64,000 nt of DNA from Dictyobacter vulcani (GTDB lineage Bacteria > Chloroflexota > Ktedonobacteria > Ktedonobacterales > Ktedonobacteraceae), in the NCBI RefSeq assembly GCF_008974265.1, contig NZ_BKZW01000005.1, positions 143,823 to 207,822 of the forward strand. Direction: 5' to 3'. A model generated the notes under the pieces. The model made no database searches. It had not been told where the DNA came from and worked only from the letters and a program-made list of their open reading frames with translations. Positions within the stretch are counted from its first letter, which is position 1; every line of letters begins with the position of its first letter. A program made the translations under genes and the position numbers. Below, piece by piece: positions 36,599-46,302 of this stretch.

Positions 36599-36652
36599 GA
36601 TACGGCGCAGATGGCACAGGCGAGAAAGCCTGAAGGCCATCTGCGCCGTATC
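36599..36652. terminator. Strong hairpin, possible terminator
   Basis: Perfect 17-bp arms GATACGGCGCAGATGGC (36599-36615) and complement (36636-36652) with an inner AGGC/GCCT pairing. A T6 run precedes it, so it reads as a terminator on the minus strand. The surrounding 36540-36855 holds no gene. Confidence 0.55.
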
Positions 36653-36855
36653 TTTATATTCCGCTGAATAGCGCATCTATCGGGAGTGCGTTACGGAACT
36701 TATTTCTGTTTCTGTATTTGTCTGGAAAATTTGTTGATTATAGATGTTATTTCTGTCCGGTTTTGCACCGTTTCAAATGTTATTGTAATGAGGGTAATAT
36801 CAACAAAATATCGATAAGCCTTTACATAATAATTGGAAGTGGAGAATCAAGGAAG

Positions 36856-37767
36856 ATGTTTACAACAATGCTCCAGGCTACACAGCGAATATTTCAGGGT
36901 ATGCGCAATGCAATGCGTCGTCGAGTATGGATCCTTCTGCTTATAGTACTTATCATTTTTAGTGGCACCTGGCTATTGTTTTATCATTCCTCATCAGCAG
37001 CCAGTATACTGGGGACTTCAGCGGCGATCGGTGCTGTTGGTCCGATGAGGACCGTTACGGCCCAGAAGAATGGTATCGAGGAGTCCATGCAAATAACACC
37101 GGGTCCCTATTTCCTGAGTGAATTGCTTGAAGTACGCTTAACATTAACCAACCACAACAAGACACCTGTTATGGTTGCGGGAGTGCTCGCGAACTCTCCG
37201 TGTACTGGAGCGCTTGGTGTATATGTTACCGGTGGCAGTAAGCCGGAGTATCCTTTACCGGTAGATGGTGCTTTTATGAGTTGTCCTCCCCCGATGCCAT
37301 CATCGTTGAATCCCGGGCAGACAGTCTCGATCCTCCAGAATTTTCCTCTGACGATGAGTGGGCCGATGAGATTAGCGTTTGGTGTCCGATTTATGCACGT
37401 GGTCAAAAATAAGCAAGCTAACCAGGATGTCTATACCAATTTTGATCCGCTGGATGGCCATGCGCCTGCTTTATCTATTGTTATAGCGCCGAAGGTGCCA
37501 GAGGATCGTGTGATTTCGTTACAATGGATCGGTTCGCAGGTGCATGTTGCTGCACCGGAAGAAGCTCATATGAACTTTCGCTATTTCTATACATGCAGCA
37601 ATTTCATCCCTATCAATGGAGAACTTACAGAAACAGGAAATTTTAGCTGGCAGCCATTTTCCCAGAGCTTTTTGCAACTTCCGCTCTGTTCAGGAGCAGT
37701 GAGTCAATGGCAATTTTCCGTGGGCGCGCCAGGTTTCTCTGTTGCCAATGGCAATACGGCCTTGTGA
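36856..37767 (+). CDS. Membrane-anchored extracytoplasmic protein, unknown
   Basis: Start set at ATG 36856 (GGAG 11 nt upstream; ATG 36871 is an alternative). The 303 residues begin with a basic stretch (MRNAMRRRVW) and one helix (ILLLIVLIIFSGTWLLFY), then an extracytoplasmic part that is beta-rich, with an Ig-like look: LEVRLTLTNHNKTPVMVAG and NPGQTVSILQNFPL, and several Pro and Cys. No enzyme motif is recognised. The last 64 bp overlap, tail to tail, the end of coxL on the other strand. Confidence 0.7.
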   Translation: MFTTMLQATQRIFQGMRNAMRRRVWILLLIVLIIFSGTWLLFYHSSSAASILGTSAAIGAVGPMRTVTAQKNGIEESMQITPGPYFLSELLEVRLTLTNHNKTPVMVAGVLANSPCTGALGVYVTGGSKPEYPLPVDGAFMSCPPPMPSSLNPGQTVSILQNFPLTMSGPMRLAFGVRFMHVVKNKQANQDVYTNFDPLDGHAPALSIVIAPKVPEDRVISLQWIGSQVHVAAPEEAHMNFRYFYTCSNFIPINGELTETGNFSWQPFSQSFLQLPLCSGAVSQWQFSVGAPGFSVANGNTAL

Positions 37768-40154
37768 CACCTCGCTTCTTGTAATAGTTCATGCAAGCGG
37801 CACGGGTGCAGTGGCATCTCGCGGATGCGGATGTGCCAGGGTGAGAGTGCGTCATCGAGGGCCGATGCAAAGAGGGCCGCGACGGGAATAACGCCGGCTT
37901 CACCGACTCCTTTCATGCCAAGTGGATTGAGCGGTGATGGCGTCTCGATGTGCTCGACGGTGATGTCCGGGATCTCGGCGGCGGTTGGGATCAGATAATC
38001 CATAAAGGTTGAGCTGAGCAATTGGGCTGTGTCATCATAGACTAAGCGTTCAAAAAAGGCGCCGCCGATGCCCTGCGCTACACCACCATGGACCTGTCCT
38101 TCTACGACCAGTGGATTGATCAGGTGGCCACAGTCGTGGACCGCTACGTACTTTATGAACGAGACCATACCAGTGGCCGGATCGACCTCAATGATCGCTC
38201 CATGCACACCGCTGGCAAAGCTTCCATGCGGTGGACTATAAAATCCGTCGGCTTCCAGTCCAGGGGCGTCACGTTCGGGTGGTAAGGCGGGTCCTGGTCG
38301 TGCGGCCGCCAGGTTCATTGCGGCCAGCGTGCGTGCACTTTCACCATAGGTATAGCGCAACGGGTTGGCTTTAATGGCTAGCTGTCCTAATGTCAGTGCG
38401 CGCTGAGGTGCTCCTTTGACAAACACCTTGCCCTCAGCCAGTTCTATGTCCTCCGCTGACGCTTCAAATAGCTCAGCCGCCAGCGCCTGTATTTTTTTAC
38501 GTACTTTGACGGCAGCCAGGTGTACTGCCGAACCAGCCACCGTGGCGGCCCTGCTGGCAAAAGTTCCTACGCCCCAGTTGAAAGCCTGTGTGTCTCCGGT
38601 GGCGACCAGGACCGCCTGCGGCTCAATCCCGAGTTGATCGGCCACGATCTGTGCGAAAACTGTCTGGTGGGACTGTCCCTGCGAGGTAACGCCGGTAGCA
38701 ACAAAGACGCGGCCATCGGGTTCGACACGCACATGGGCTCCCTCGTAAGGACCAATCGACGTGCCCTCAACATAATAGCCGATGCCGAGTCCGAGGTAGC
38801 GACCCTGTACGCGGGCCTCGGCCTGGCGCGTCGCAAAGGTATCGTAATCGAGGGCAAGCTTGAGCTTATCCAGGGCCGCCTGGTAGTTTCCGCTATCATA
38901 GCGAGTTGGCCCGCCGTCCTGGTACACCAGACCCACGTCCCAGGGAAACTCATCGGGACGAATAAAGTTGCGGGCGCGTACCTCCAGGCGATCCATCTGC
39001 AATTCAAGGGCGATCCGATCCATGATACGCTCCATCACAAAAACAGCATGGGGACGGCCAGCACCGCGATATGGACTGACCGGGACTTTATTGGTATAGA
39101 GGGCCTGGCAATCGCTGGCATAGTGCTTGAGCCGATAGGGACCTGGCAATGAGCAAGAAGTGATAATGGGAACAATAATACCGTAAGGGGTATAGGCTCC
39201 TGTATCATGGAGAAATACGTCGCGCACCGCGAGCAGCACTCCCTGGTCATCGAAGGCGTATTCTACCTCGTGTAGCTGACCGCGTTCCTGGTTGGTCGAG
39301 ATAAAGTTCTCGCGCCGATCCTCAATCCACTTGACTGGTCGGCCCAGGCGCATGGTGGCAAACGGGGTCAGGATCTCCTCAGGATAGAAGAGCATGATTT
39401 TGGCGCCAAAGCCACCACCAACATCCGGGGCAATCACACGTACTTTGTGTTCTGGCAGATGGAAAATCGCCGCCAGTCCATTGCGAATAGGTATGGGGGC
39501 TTGCGTGGATATCCAGCAGGTAAGCATCTGCTCATAGTGATCCCAGCGCGCTACGATCCCGCGACACTCCATCGGCATCGCCGCGCCCCGTTCCATCTGT
39601 AATGTTTCGCGGATGACATGGGGTGCATTGGCCAGTACTTCATCAGGATTGCCTACGCTTTGTAGCAGGTGAGCCGCGACATTGCCCTGGACGTCTTCGT
39701 GCACGAGTGGAGCATCTGGCGCGGAGGCAGTCGCCAGACTATGAACAACGGGTAACGGCTCATACGCTACGTCGATCAACTCCAGCGCATCCTCGGCAAG
39801 ATAGCGGCTATCCGCGACAACAAACGCCACGGCTTCTCCCACATAGCGTACCTCGTGAAGGGCGAGGGGAAGTTGTGTACGAGGGTGTGTCAGTGCCGGA
39901 TGCGGTATCAGCAGCGGCGATGGTTCCAGCACCTCACCCAGGTCAGTGGCGGTAAGAACCAGGTGCACGCCTGGCAAGTTGCTGGCCGCCTGCGTATCGA
40001 TACGCACAATCTTTGCGTGTGCGTAAGGACTACGTAACACTGCCGCATGCAGCATTCCCGGCAAGTCAATATCATCGACATAGAGGCCCTGCCCCCGGAG
40101 AAGACGGGGATCTTCATTACGCTGAACAGGAGCGCCAAACCAACGTGTAGCCAT
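37704..40154 (-). CDS. coxL: Molybdenum hydroxylase large subunit (CoxL form II-like)
   Basis: 816 residues from ATG 40154 (AGGGGA just upstream). It is a full-length xanthine-oxidase-family molybdopterin subunit: VGGGFGAK at 245-252, active-site loop PYRGAGR at 361-367 and the catalytic Glu in GVGEAG (E752). True form I CO dehydrogenases carry AYRCSFR, so this is a form II-type enzyme, not a proven CO oxidiser. It needs the small [2Fe-2S] and medium FAD subunits encoded directly upstream. The linked amidase and cyclase suggest oxidation of an N-heteroaromatic compound followed by ring opening and amide hydrolysis (inference). Confidence 0.92.
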   Translation of the reverse strand: MATRWFGAPVQRNEDPRLLRGQGLYVDDIDLPGMLHAAVLRSPYAHAKIVRIDTQAASNLPGVHLVLTATDLGEVLEPSPLLIPHPALTHPRTQLPLALHEVRYVGEAVAFVVADSRYLAEDALELIDVAYEPLPVVHSLATASAPDAPLVHEDVQGNVAAHLLQSVGNPDEVLANAPHVIRETLQMERGAAMPMECRGIVARWDHYEQMLTCWISTQAPIPIRNGLAAIFHLPEHKVRVIAPDVGGGFGAKIMLFYPEEILTPFATMRLGRPVKWIEDRRENFISTNQERGQLHEVEYAFDDQGVLLAVRDVFLHDTGAYTPYGIIVPIITSCSLPGPYRLKHYASDCQALYTNKVPVSPYRGAGRPHAVFVMERIMDRIALELQMDRLEVRARNFIRPDEFPWDVGLVYQDGGPTRYDSGNYQAALDKLKLALDYDTFATRQAEARVQGRYLGLGIGYYVEGTSIGPYEGAHVRVEPDGRVFVATGVTSQGQSHQTVFAQIVADQLGIEPQAVLVATGDTQAFNWGVGTFASRAATVAGSAVHLAAVKVRKKIQALAAELFEASAEDIELAEGKVFVKGAPQRALTLGQLAIKANPLRYTYGESARTLAAMNLAAARPGPALPPERDAPGLEADGFYSPPHGSFASGVHGAIIEVDPATGMVSFIKYVAVHDCGHLINPLVVEGQVHGGVAQGIGGAFFERLVYDDTAQLLSSTFMDYLIPTAAEIPDITVEHIETPSPLNPLGMKGVGEAGVIPVAALFASALDDALSPWHIRIREMPLHPCRLHELLQEARCHKAVLPLATEKPGAPTENCH

Positions 40155-40193
40155 GTCTCCCCTGCCTTTCATCAGATTCTACGGGTTTTAGTC

Positions 40194-40742
40194 CTACTTA
40201 TTATTTTCATTCCTGGAATGTGTTGTTTCTTGATCGGCCAGATACACGGCCGCGCATTTGACCGCCGCCACGATATTTTGATAGCCGGTACAGCGGCAGA
40301 GGTTTCCAGAGAGTCCATGGCGGATCTCTTCCTCGGTTGGCATGGGATGCTCACGTAGCAGTGCATGCACCGAGACAATGATTCCCGGCGTACAAAAGCC
40401 GCATTGCAGCGCATGCTTTTCCTGGAATGCCTGTTGGATGGGATGCAGTGGTTCCTGGGATGAGGCGAAACCTTCAATCGTGGTGAGATCCATGCCATCG
40501 GCCTGCACCGCTAGCATCAGGCAGGAACGAACGGCCTCACCATTGAGCAGTATGGTACAGCAACCACAGACGCCATGCTCGCAGCCAACATGCGTACCCG
40601 TGAGGTGCAGTTCATGGCGCAGGAAATCTGAGAGCAGCAAGCGTGCCGGTACACGCCGTTCATAGTGCTGCCCATTCACGGTCAGGCTAAGTGAGCACAT
40701 ATCATGTAAGGCCGGCATGGATGTTTGCTTGATCGTAACCAT
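40194..40742 (-). CDS. coxS: Molybdenum hydroxylase small [2Fe-2S] subunit
   Basis: 182 residues with all eight cluster cysteines: GCEHGVCGCC plus a later Cys (RSCLM) for the plant-type cluster, and CGFCTPG with NLCRCTGY for the second cluster. It passes electrons from the Mo site to FAD. GGAAAGG lies 6 nt before the ATG. It sits 13 bp after coxM and 39 bp before coxL. Confidence 0.95.
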   Translation of the reverse strand: MVTIKQTSMPALHDMCSLSLTVNGQHYERRVPARLLLSDFLRHELHLTGTHVGCEHGVCGCCTILLNGEAVRSCLMLAVQADGMDLTTIEGFASSQEPLHPIQQAFQEKHALQCGFCTPGIIVSVHALLREHPMPTEEEIRHGLSGNLCRCTGYQNIVAAVKCAAVYLADQETTHSRNENNK

Positions 40743-40755
40743 CGATGACCTTTCC

Positions 40756-41634
40756 TTAACTTCTGTTCTGACAGCGTTGCCAGGCAGTCCTCAGTACGCG
40801 TCTGGTTGCCTCGGCCGTCAGCGCGCGACGATACGTCGATGTCGCATGGATATCGCTGAGATCGTCCTGGACCAGACTCTCTGCTGCATGTGCGGCGGCT
40901 TGCAAGATTGCGTCGTCAAGGGTTGTACCTATCAGCATCTGTTCAATCTCATAGCCGCGCACAGGGGTTGCGGCAATGCCAAAATAGCTGATGCGTGCCG
41001 ACTGGCATGTTCCCGCTGGTGTTGGCACCACGACCGCAATTGCTCCCGCCAGTGCGTAGTCGCCAGCACGGCGTGTGAACTCAATACAGGCCCAACCAGC
41101 CTGTGGAGGCAACCAGGGCAACCTAATTTCCGTGACTATTTCTCGGGCATCCAATGTCGTCGTGAGATAATCTGTAAAAAACTGTTCGGCTTTGATGATC
41201 CGTTCGCCAGTGCTACTGCGGGCCACAATCTCACCATCCAGGCAGCAGAGCAGTGCTGGCAACTCCGCGGCAGGATCAGCATGGACAATACTGCCCGCCA
41301 GGGTGCCGCGATTACGAATCTGCATATGTCCGATATATGTTATGGCCTCTATTAAGAGAGGATGTCGCTGCCGCACTACTGGAGATTGCTCAACGCTACG
41401 TTGACGCACAATCGCTCCCACTGCGAGATGGTTCTCCCTGGCATCAATATAATCCAGCGCGGCCACGCGGTTGATATCGACCAGGTAAAGTGGAGCGACC
41501 AGGCGCACATTCAAGAGCGGGATCAGACTTTGACCACCCGCTAATATCTTCGCATCCGTACCACATTGGTCTAACAGCCCCAATGCCTCATCCAACACGC
41601 CCGGCGCACAATATTGAAATTGCGGTGGTTTCAT
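40756..41634 (-). CDS. coxM: Molybdenum hydroxylase medium FAD subunit
   Basis: Start at ATG 41634, which overlaps the amidase stop (ATGA), so the two are translationally coupled. 292 residues with the FAD-binding motifs AGGQSLIPLL and the TLAGSIVHADPAAELP stretch typical of CoxM/XdhB, and a C-terminal CO-dehydrogenase flavoprotein domain ending in TYRRALTAEATRRVL. It receives electrons from the small subunit. Confidence 0.93.
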   Translation of the reverse strand: MKPPQFQYCAPGVLDEALGLLDQCGTDAKILAGGQSLIPLLNVRLVAPLYLVDINRVAALDYIDARENHLAVGAIVRQRSVEQSPVVRQRHPLLIEAITYIGHMQIRNRGTLAGSIVHADPAAELPALLCCLDGEIVARSSTGERIIKAEQFFTDYLTTTLDAREIVTEIRLPWLPPQAGWACIEFTRRAGDYALAGAIAVVVPTPAGTCQSARISYFGIAATPVRGYEIEQMLIGTTLDDAILQAAAHAAESLVQDDLSDIHATSTYRRALTAEATRRVLRTAWQRCQNRS

Positions 41635-42959
41635 GCCTTGCAATCCTCTATCTGTACTTTGTTCGCCAGTATATCCGCCATCGGAGCCACACATGCCAGA
41701 ACCTGCTCATCGGCCATCGCCGCGCCCACGCACTGCAAGCCGAGCGGCAGTTTATTTGTTGCCAGACCCGCTGGAACTGTAATCGCCGGTAGCCCGGCAT
41801 AGGTCCAGGGCAGGTTCATCAGCGGACTACCGGTCGAGTCTAAGCCCTCGGGTGCCGGACCCTGCGTTGCCGGACTGACCCAGAGGTCGATGCCTGCCTC
41901 GTGCATCAGCGCATCTAAAACCTCGCGCAACATGGCGCGACCTTCACGTCCCTGCGCAAGTTCTTCGTCACTCACCGTTTGTCCTTCACGCAGCGCGGCC
42001 AGCGTGCGCGGTCGATAGAGTGTTTCGTAGCGTGAGAGCCAGGGAGCATGTACCTGAGCCATTTCAGCAAACACCATCCGCATATGCAGACGATTGATCC
42101 TCTCAATATCAGGGAAAACAGATATGCGACGTATGCTATAGCCAGCTTTTTTCAGGAGCGTGAGTTGATCTTCGAAGGCGCTCAGGGCTTCGGCAGAGGC
42201 CTGAGCCAGGTATGGTCCATCAGGAACACCGAGGACAGGTAATTTCTCAACCGAGACGCTGTACTCACTGCGCCAGTCACGGCAGAGCAATGGTGCAACC
42301 AGGGAACAGTCGGCGACATCTTGCGTAAAATAGCCGATATGTTCGACGGAGTCAGCACATTGAACCAGACCATCAGTAGGAATACGGCCATAGGTTGGTT
42401 TGAAACCCACAATGCCACAGAAGGCCGCCGGTCGAATTGTCGAGCCAATTACCTGCGTTCCTAATGCCAGTGGACAGAGTCCTGCGGCTACCGCAGCCAC
42501 TGAACCGCTACTGGATCCACCAGGAGTATGGTTGAGATTATGCGGATTGCGCGTTTCCCCTGGCTCAAAATAGGCAAATTCCGTGGTTACTGTCTTACCA
42601 AGGATACAGGCACCCGCCGCCTTGAGCATATCCACACACGAAGCTTCGGGACCGATGAATAATTCCACCGGCAACCGTGATCCCGCCCTGGTAGGAAAAC
42701 CATCGACCCGAAAGGTATCTTTGATCCCAACCGGAATAGCATACAGTGCCGGGCGGCTTTCGGGATCAGGAAAACGCTGTTGCAACGCAGCGATGTCAGC
42801 TTGCAAGCGACCACGACGGTCCTTCTCCGGCAGTAGCGCGTGCAACTGTGGATCAAGCGTATCGATGCGTTCGCAGATGCGCTCGATGTATGTAAACGGA
42901 TCCAACTGACCACTACGTAGTGCCGCTGCGGTTGCTGTCAGTGATGTGGAAAGAATCAA
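41631..42959 (-). CDS. Amidase signature family hydrolase
   Basis: 442 residues from TTG 42959, which has GGAGG 7 nt upstream. The Ser-cisSer-Lys triad is visible: Lys in PVGIKDTF, cis-Ser in GGSSSGS, and the nucleophile Ser in QVIGSTIRPAAFCG. It hydrolyses a C-N amide bond. It leads the operon with coxM-coxS-coxL and starts divergently from the cyclase, so it likely acts on an amide formed in the same catabolic route. Annotated relatives include GatA-like and allophanate-type amidases; the glutamyl-tRNA role is unlikely here. Confidence 0.92.
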   Translation of the reverse strand: MILSTSLTATAAALRSGQLDPFTYIERICERIDTLDPQLHALLPEKDRRGRLQADIAALQQRFPDPESRPALYAIPVGIKDTFRVDGFPTRAGSRLPVELFIGPEASCVDMLKAAGACILGKTVTTEFAYFEPGETRNPHNLNHTPGGSSSGSVAAVAAGLCPLALGTQVIGSTIRPAAFCGIVGFKPTYGRIPTDGLVQCADSVEHIGYFTQDVADCSLVAPLLCRDWRSEYSVSVEKLPVLGVPDGPYLAQASAEALSAFEDQLTLLKKAGYSIRRISVFPDIERINRLHMRMVFAEMAQVHAPWLSRYETLYRPRTLAALREGQTVSDEELAQGREGRAMLREVLDALMHEAGIDLWVSPATQGPAPEGLDSTGSPLMNLPWTYAGLPAITVPAGLATNKLPLGLQCVGAAMADEQVLACVAPMADILANKVQIEDCKA

Positions 42960-43087
42960 TGGCTGGCCTCCTCTTTACTACTACATCTAGCATACAAAGA
43001 TACAGAAGCGATTAAAGTATCGTACGCTGGCTAAATAAGTAGACAGGTATAAATTGTACCATATGAAAATGTAAAGGAAGAGAAAGA

Positions 43088-43110
43088 TGATATACTAATA
43101 AAGTATATCA
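43088..43110. promoter_or_regulatory. Candidate operator between amidase operon and cyclase
   Basis: A 23-bp perfect palindrome TGATATAC-N7-GTATATCA, followed at once by a second small dyad (ACTC-GCAGT-GAGT). It lies between two divergent gene sets of one putative pathway, where a GntR-, MarR- or TetR-type repressor could bind. No regulator gene adjoins. Confidence 0.5.
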
Positions 43111-43181
43111 CTCGCAGTGAGTGTTGTAATATTTAAAAGCGTTTCGATGAGCGCAAGCGCTAGGCCAGAGGAGGGCATGAG

Positions 43182-43991
43182 ATGAAGCCAATTGATCTAA
43201 GTAACATGCGTGTGCTTGATCTCTCACAAAACTGGGATATGCATACCCCGGGTTTCGCAACCTACGAGGGACCGACGATTAAATGGGTCAAACGAGTCGC
43301 CTTTGACAAGGTTGGTGGTCAACATATTTCATCCACGCTGCACGTTGGGACGCATCTGGATGCGCCGCTACACTTTATCACCAATGGGCAAGACATTGGC
43401 AGCATTCCCCTGGATAAACTGGTCGGTCCGGCCGTCGTCGTGGATCTTGAAGCCCTGGGTATTGGTGACTACGATATTTATACCTCGGCCCATTTTGAGC
43501 AATGGGAGCGCAAAACAGGACTGCACATCCAGCCCAACGATATCGTGGTTGTCCACACCGGCTATCACAAATATTATCCCAGTAACTGGTATGGGGAAGC
43601 GCAACCAGATGAAACACGCTACTTCATCAAGCATCCTGGCCCGACACGCGAGTTTGTCAACTGGGTCCTGGAGCGCCAGATCTCCTGGTTTGCCATCGAT
43701 GCAGGCTCAATGGATCATCCCATGAATACCGTCATTCGCAAGGTGCGGCCGGACCTGGCGGCAAAGTGCGCGCAGAAACTGGGTCAACCCCTTGAAGAGA
43801 TCTGGCCCGACGACGACCTGCAAATCATGCACTATGATATGTTCCCGCATGGCGTCTTCCACGTCGAGAATGCCGGCGGCATGATTGATGAAGTACTCGA
43901 TCAACGCATCTGGCTCGGCTGTTTCCCCTGGAAGTTTAATGGCGGTGAAGCAGCTTTCTGCCGCCTCGTCGCATTTGTCGAGAATCAATAA
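43182..43991 (+). CDS. Cyclase family metal hydrolase (kynurenine formamidase/isatin hydrolase fold)
   Basis: 269 residues behind GAGGAGG. The metal-binding signature HVGTHLDAPLHF (near residue 55-66) is the HxGTHxDxPxH motif of PF04199, which includes bacterial kynurenine formamidase and isatin hydrolase. DAGSMDHP later in the chain fits the second metal-side motif. Such enzymes open lactam or N-formyl groups. It lies divergently from the amidase/molybdenum hydroxylase operon, which strengthens a role in breakdown of an N-heterocycle. IS copy 3 sits 21 bp after the stop. Confidence 0.92.
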   Translation: MKPIDLSNMRVLDLSQNWDMHTPGFATYEGPTIKWVKRVAFDKVGGQHISSTLHVGTHLDAPLHFITNGQDIGSIPLDKLVGPAVVVDLEALGIGDYDIYTSAHFEQWERKTGLHIQPNDIVVVHTGYHKYYPSNWYGEAQPDETRYFIKHPGPTREFVNWVLERQISWFAIDAGSMDHPMNTVIRKVRPDLAAKCAQKLGQPLEEIWPDDDLQIMHYDMFPHGVFHVENAGGMIDEVLDQRIWLGCFPWKFNGGEAAFCRLVAFVENQ

Positions 43992-44128
43992 CAAGCTCGA
44001 CTGGCTTGTGACATAAGCGTAACCCGCCGCAAGCCGCTGTGGTTTGAACCCAGGCGGATAGGCGGGTTTCTCGTGGGCTTTAGCCCTCGCTTGTTGCAAT
44101 ATCGTCTTTTCTCCTGTATACTGCAACA

Positions 44129-44539
44129 ATGGAAAAGACGAGTACATTGCAGTATCAGCGTGACGAGCACCGCGTCCATCTTATTGTGTATCATCTCATC
44201 TGGTGTCCTCGTCGTCGCAAAGCCATTCTTACGGGTCCCATCAAAGAACGGTGTCAACAGATACTCGAAGAGAAATGTCTGGAAAAAGGGTGGAGTATTC
44301 TCACCCTGGCGATTCAACCTGACCATATTCATCTTTTTATCCGCGTCTGGCCTTCTGAAAGTGCCGCTGATGTGGTGAAAGAACTTAAGGGCATCACGTC
44401 CTTTCATTTACGAAGGGAGTTCGCCCCTATCATGAAGAAAATGCCTTCGACCTGGACCCGTTCCTATTTTGCCAGCACGGCTGGTGCAGTGAGTGCTGAG
44501 ACCATTCAACACTATATCAATGCGCAAAAAGGAATCTAG
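44129..44539 (+). CDS. tnpA: IS200-type Y1 transposase TnpA (copy 3)
   Basis: 136 residues, the same protein as copy 1. HIH (QPDHIHLFI) and the Tyr of QHYINAQ are both intact, so it is predicted active. It could mobilise the other copies in trans because all three share the same ends. Confidence 0.93.
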   Translation: MEKTSTLQYQRDEHRVHLIVYHLIWCPRRRKAILTGPIKERCQQILEEKCLEKGWSILTLAIQPDHIHLFIRVWPSESAADVVKELKGITSFHLRREFAPIMKKMPSTWTRSYFASTAGAVSAETIQHYINAQKGI

Positions 44540-44565
44540 CGGGGAGGAAGGGAGGGAGTCATCGC

Positions 44566-46073
44566 ATGGCAAAGGCAACGAAAACCATCACACAAGCAAT
44601 GCAGTATCCATCCCGGTATGCTGCCTGGTTTACGACTACCCAGGCATTGTTCAACACAGTGGCTTCCTTCTACTTTGAGGTCATCACAGCTCATGAGCAG
44701 GTTGCTTTCCTCACACAAAGCCTTGCATGCCCTTGAGACATTGACCCATGCGACGGAAGAAAACCCCGATCCGGTGATGCCGCTCGATGCCATTGCTCCT
44801 CAGGTTCCTGCCCTCTTTCGCCGTGCCGCTATTCACGCGGCTCTTGGCTCCGCCCATGCCTTTGAGACGAGCTTGCAGAAGTGGCGTGCGCGCAAAGAGA
44901 AAGCGGCCCTCAAAAAGAAGCGTTTCACCGAGCACCCACCGGTTCCCCCGCGGACCTGGAATCGGTCGCCGACGTTCTACAAGGGCCAGTGGAAAGGGCG
45001 CACTGCGTCCTCCATTCTTCTCAAGCTCTGGACAGGGGCGAGGTGGATCTGGGTCAACGTTCGGCTCTTGAGCCGTGACCTGCCCAATGGCTATGAGCCC
45101 GGGAGTCCGTCGCTGGTTCGCCATGGCTCACATTGGCGGTTGCATACCCCGGTCGAAAAGACCTTCACCAGTCCGGGGAAGGTGGCTGTGCAACTGGCTC
45201 ATGCCCAGACACGCATCTGTGCCATTGATCTCAATCTCGACCATCATCTGGCGGTCTGTACCATCCAAACAGCCGACGGCTCGACCGTTGCCACCACCTT
45301 TCTCAGTGGCGGCAAACGCGTAAATGGCCGTAGGAAGTGGCTGCTTGGTCGGATCGCCCGCAACCGTCGTAAGACGGGTATCCTGGCCGAGAACCAACAC
45401 GATAACGTGGCATTATGGAGAAAATCCGTCATGTGGATGAGCAGGTGGCACACCTGATCAGTGCGCGCATTGTGCACTTTGCTCGTCAGCATCAGGCGAG
45501 TGTGCTGGTATTTGAACATCTGGGCAAGCTGAAACCCAAAAAGGCCGCTACAGTCGCCGAGGGAACAGCAAACGAGCCTTCTGGATGAAGGGGCGTATAT
45601 TCACCAATGCCAAATATAAAGCGTGGAACGAGGGCATGATCACGAGTCGGGTGAACCCGCGCAACACGAGCCGCGAATGCGCCCGTTGTCATGGCCTGAT
45701 TGTGCGCTACCATGCCAAGCAGGGGCCCGAGCCAGCAGGCTACACCCCTGGGGCACCATTGGCCTGGTGTCCTGCGTGTGGCATGAAGGGCCATGCCGAT
45801 CGCAATGCGAGCCTGGTCATTGGTCAGCGCTTGCGTACACGTGCTCACCATCAGGAAAAGCCTCGCGCTCCTCTCCTGGGTCCAGGAGAGAGGGATGAGA
45901 AATCATCAGGTGTTGTCCGTTCCCAAGACGCCAACAGCAAAGGTGGCCCATCGCGCCGCCGAGCACGGAGGCACGGAACGGGCAAGGGGCATGGCACCGC
46001 CCATGAGGATCACGCCAGGATGGTGGCGCCCTCAGCTATTCCTCGCCCATTACCTCTGTTCAGTGAGTCATAG
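44566..46073 (+). pseudogene. tnpB: TnpB RNA-guided nuclease (copy 3), 5-bp deletion and further gaps
   Basis: ATG 44566 opens the gene, but TGCTG is missing near 44701 relative to the other copies. Single bases are also missing near 45417 (ATGGAG for ATGGGAG, as in copy 1) and near 45536. RuvC-I, zinc finger and RuvC-III motifs survive in separate frames. No full product is possible. Confidence 0.85.
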
Positions 46074-46302
46074 CAACGCTATCTATCTCGAACAGTGGCG
46101 TACGCAGGAGTGGAAGAAGCCGCCGCCCCTTCAGGGCGTGCGGAGTGTCACGCAAGCTGAGTAAAGAAACTCGTTGTATCCTATCCGGTCACATGGTGCG
46201 TCAAAGAAGAAGGGAACATGTGCTTTTTCTATTGACGCGGGAAATATACCTGTCTGGTACATACAAGGCTGCCATTCTGCCTCAGGAGGCGGAGTAACAT
46301 TG

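Larger units (their letters stand above)
44013..46151 (+). mobile_element. IS200/IS605-type element, copy 3 (tnpA + tnpB)
   Basis: 2139 bp, 3' of TGAC (44009-44012). It is intergenic, between the cyclase and the hybrid sensor kinase. It is almost identical to the other copies except for a 5-bp deletion near 44701 and scattered single changes. Confidence 0.92.

Noticed and set aside
37704..40154. True form I carbon monoxide dehydrogenase
   Set aside because: The active-site loop reads PYRGAGR, not AYRCSFR, and amidase/cyclase neighbours point to another substrate.
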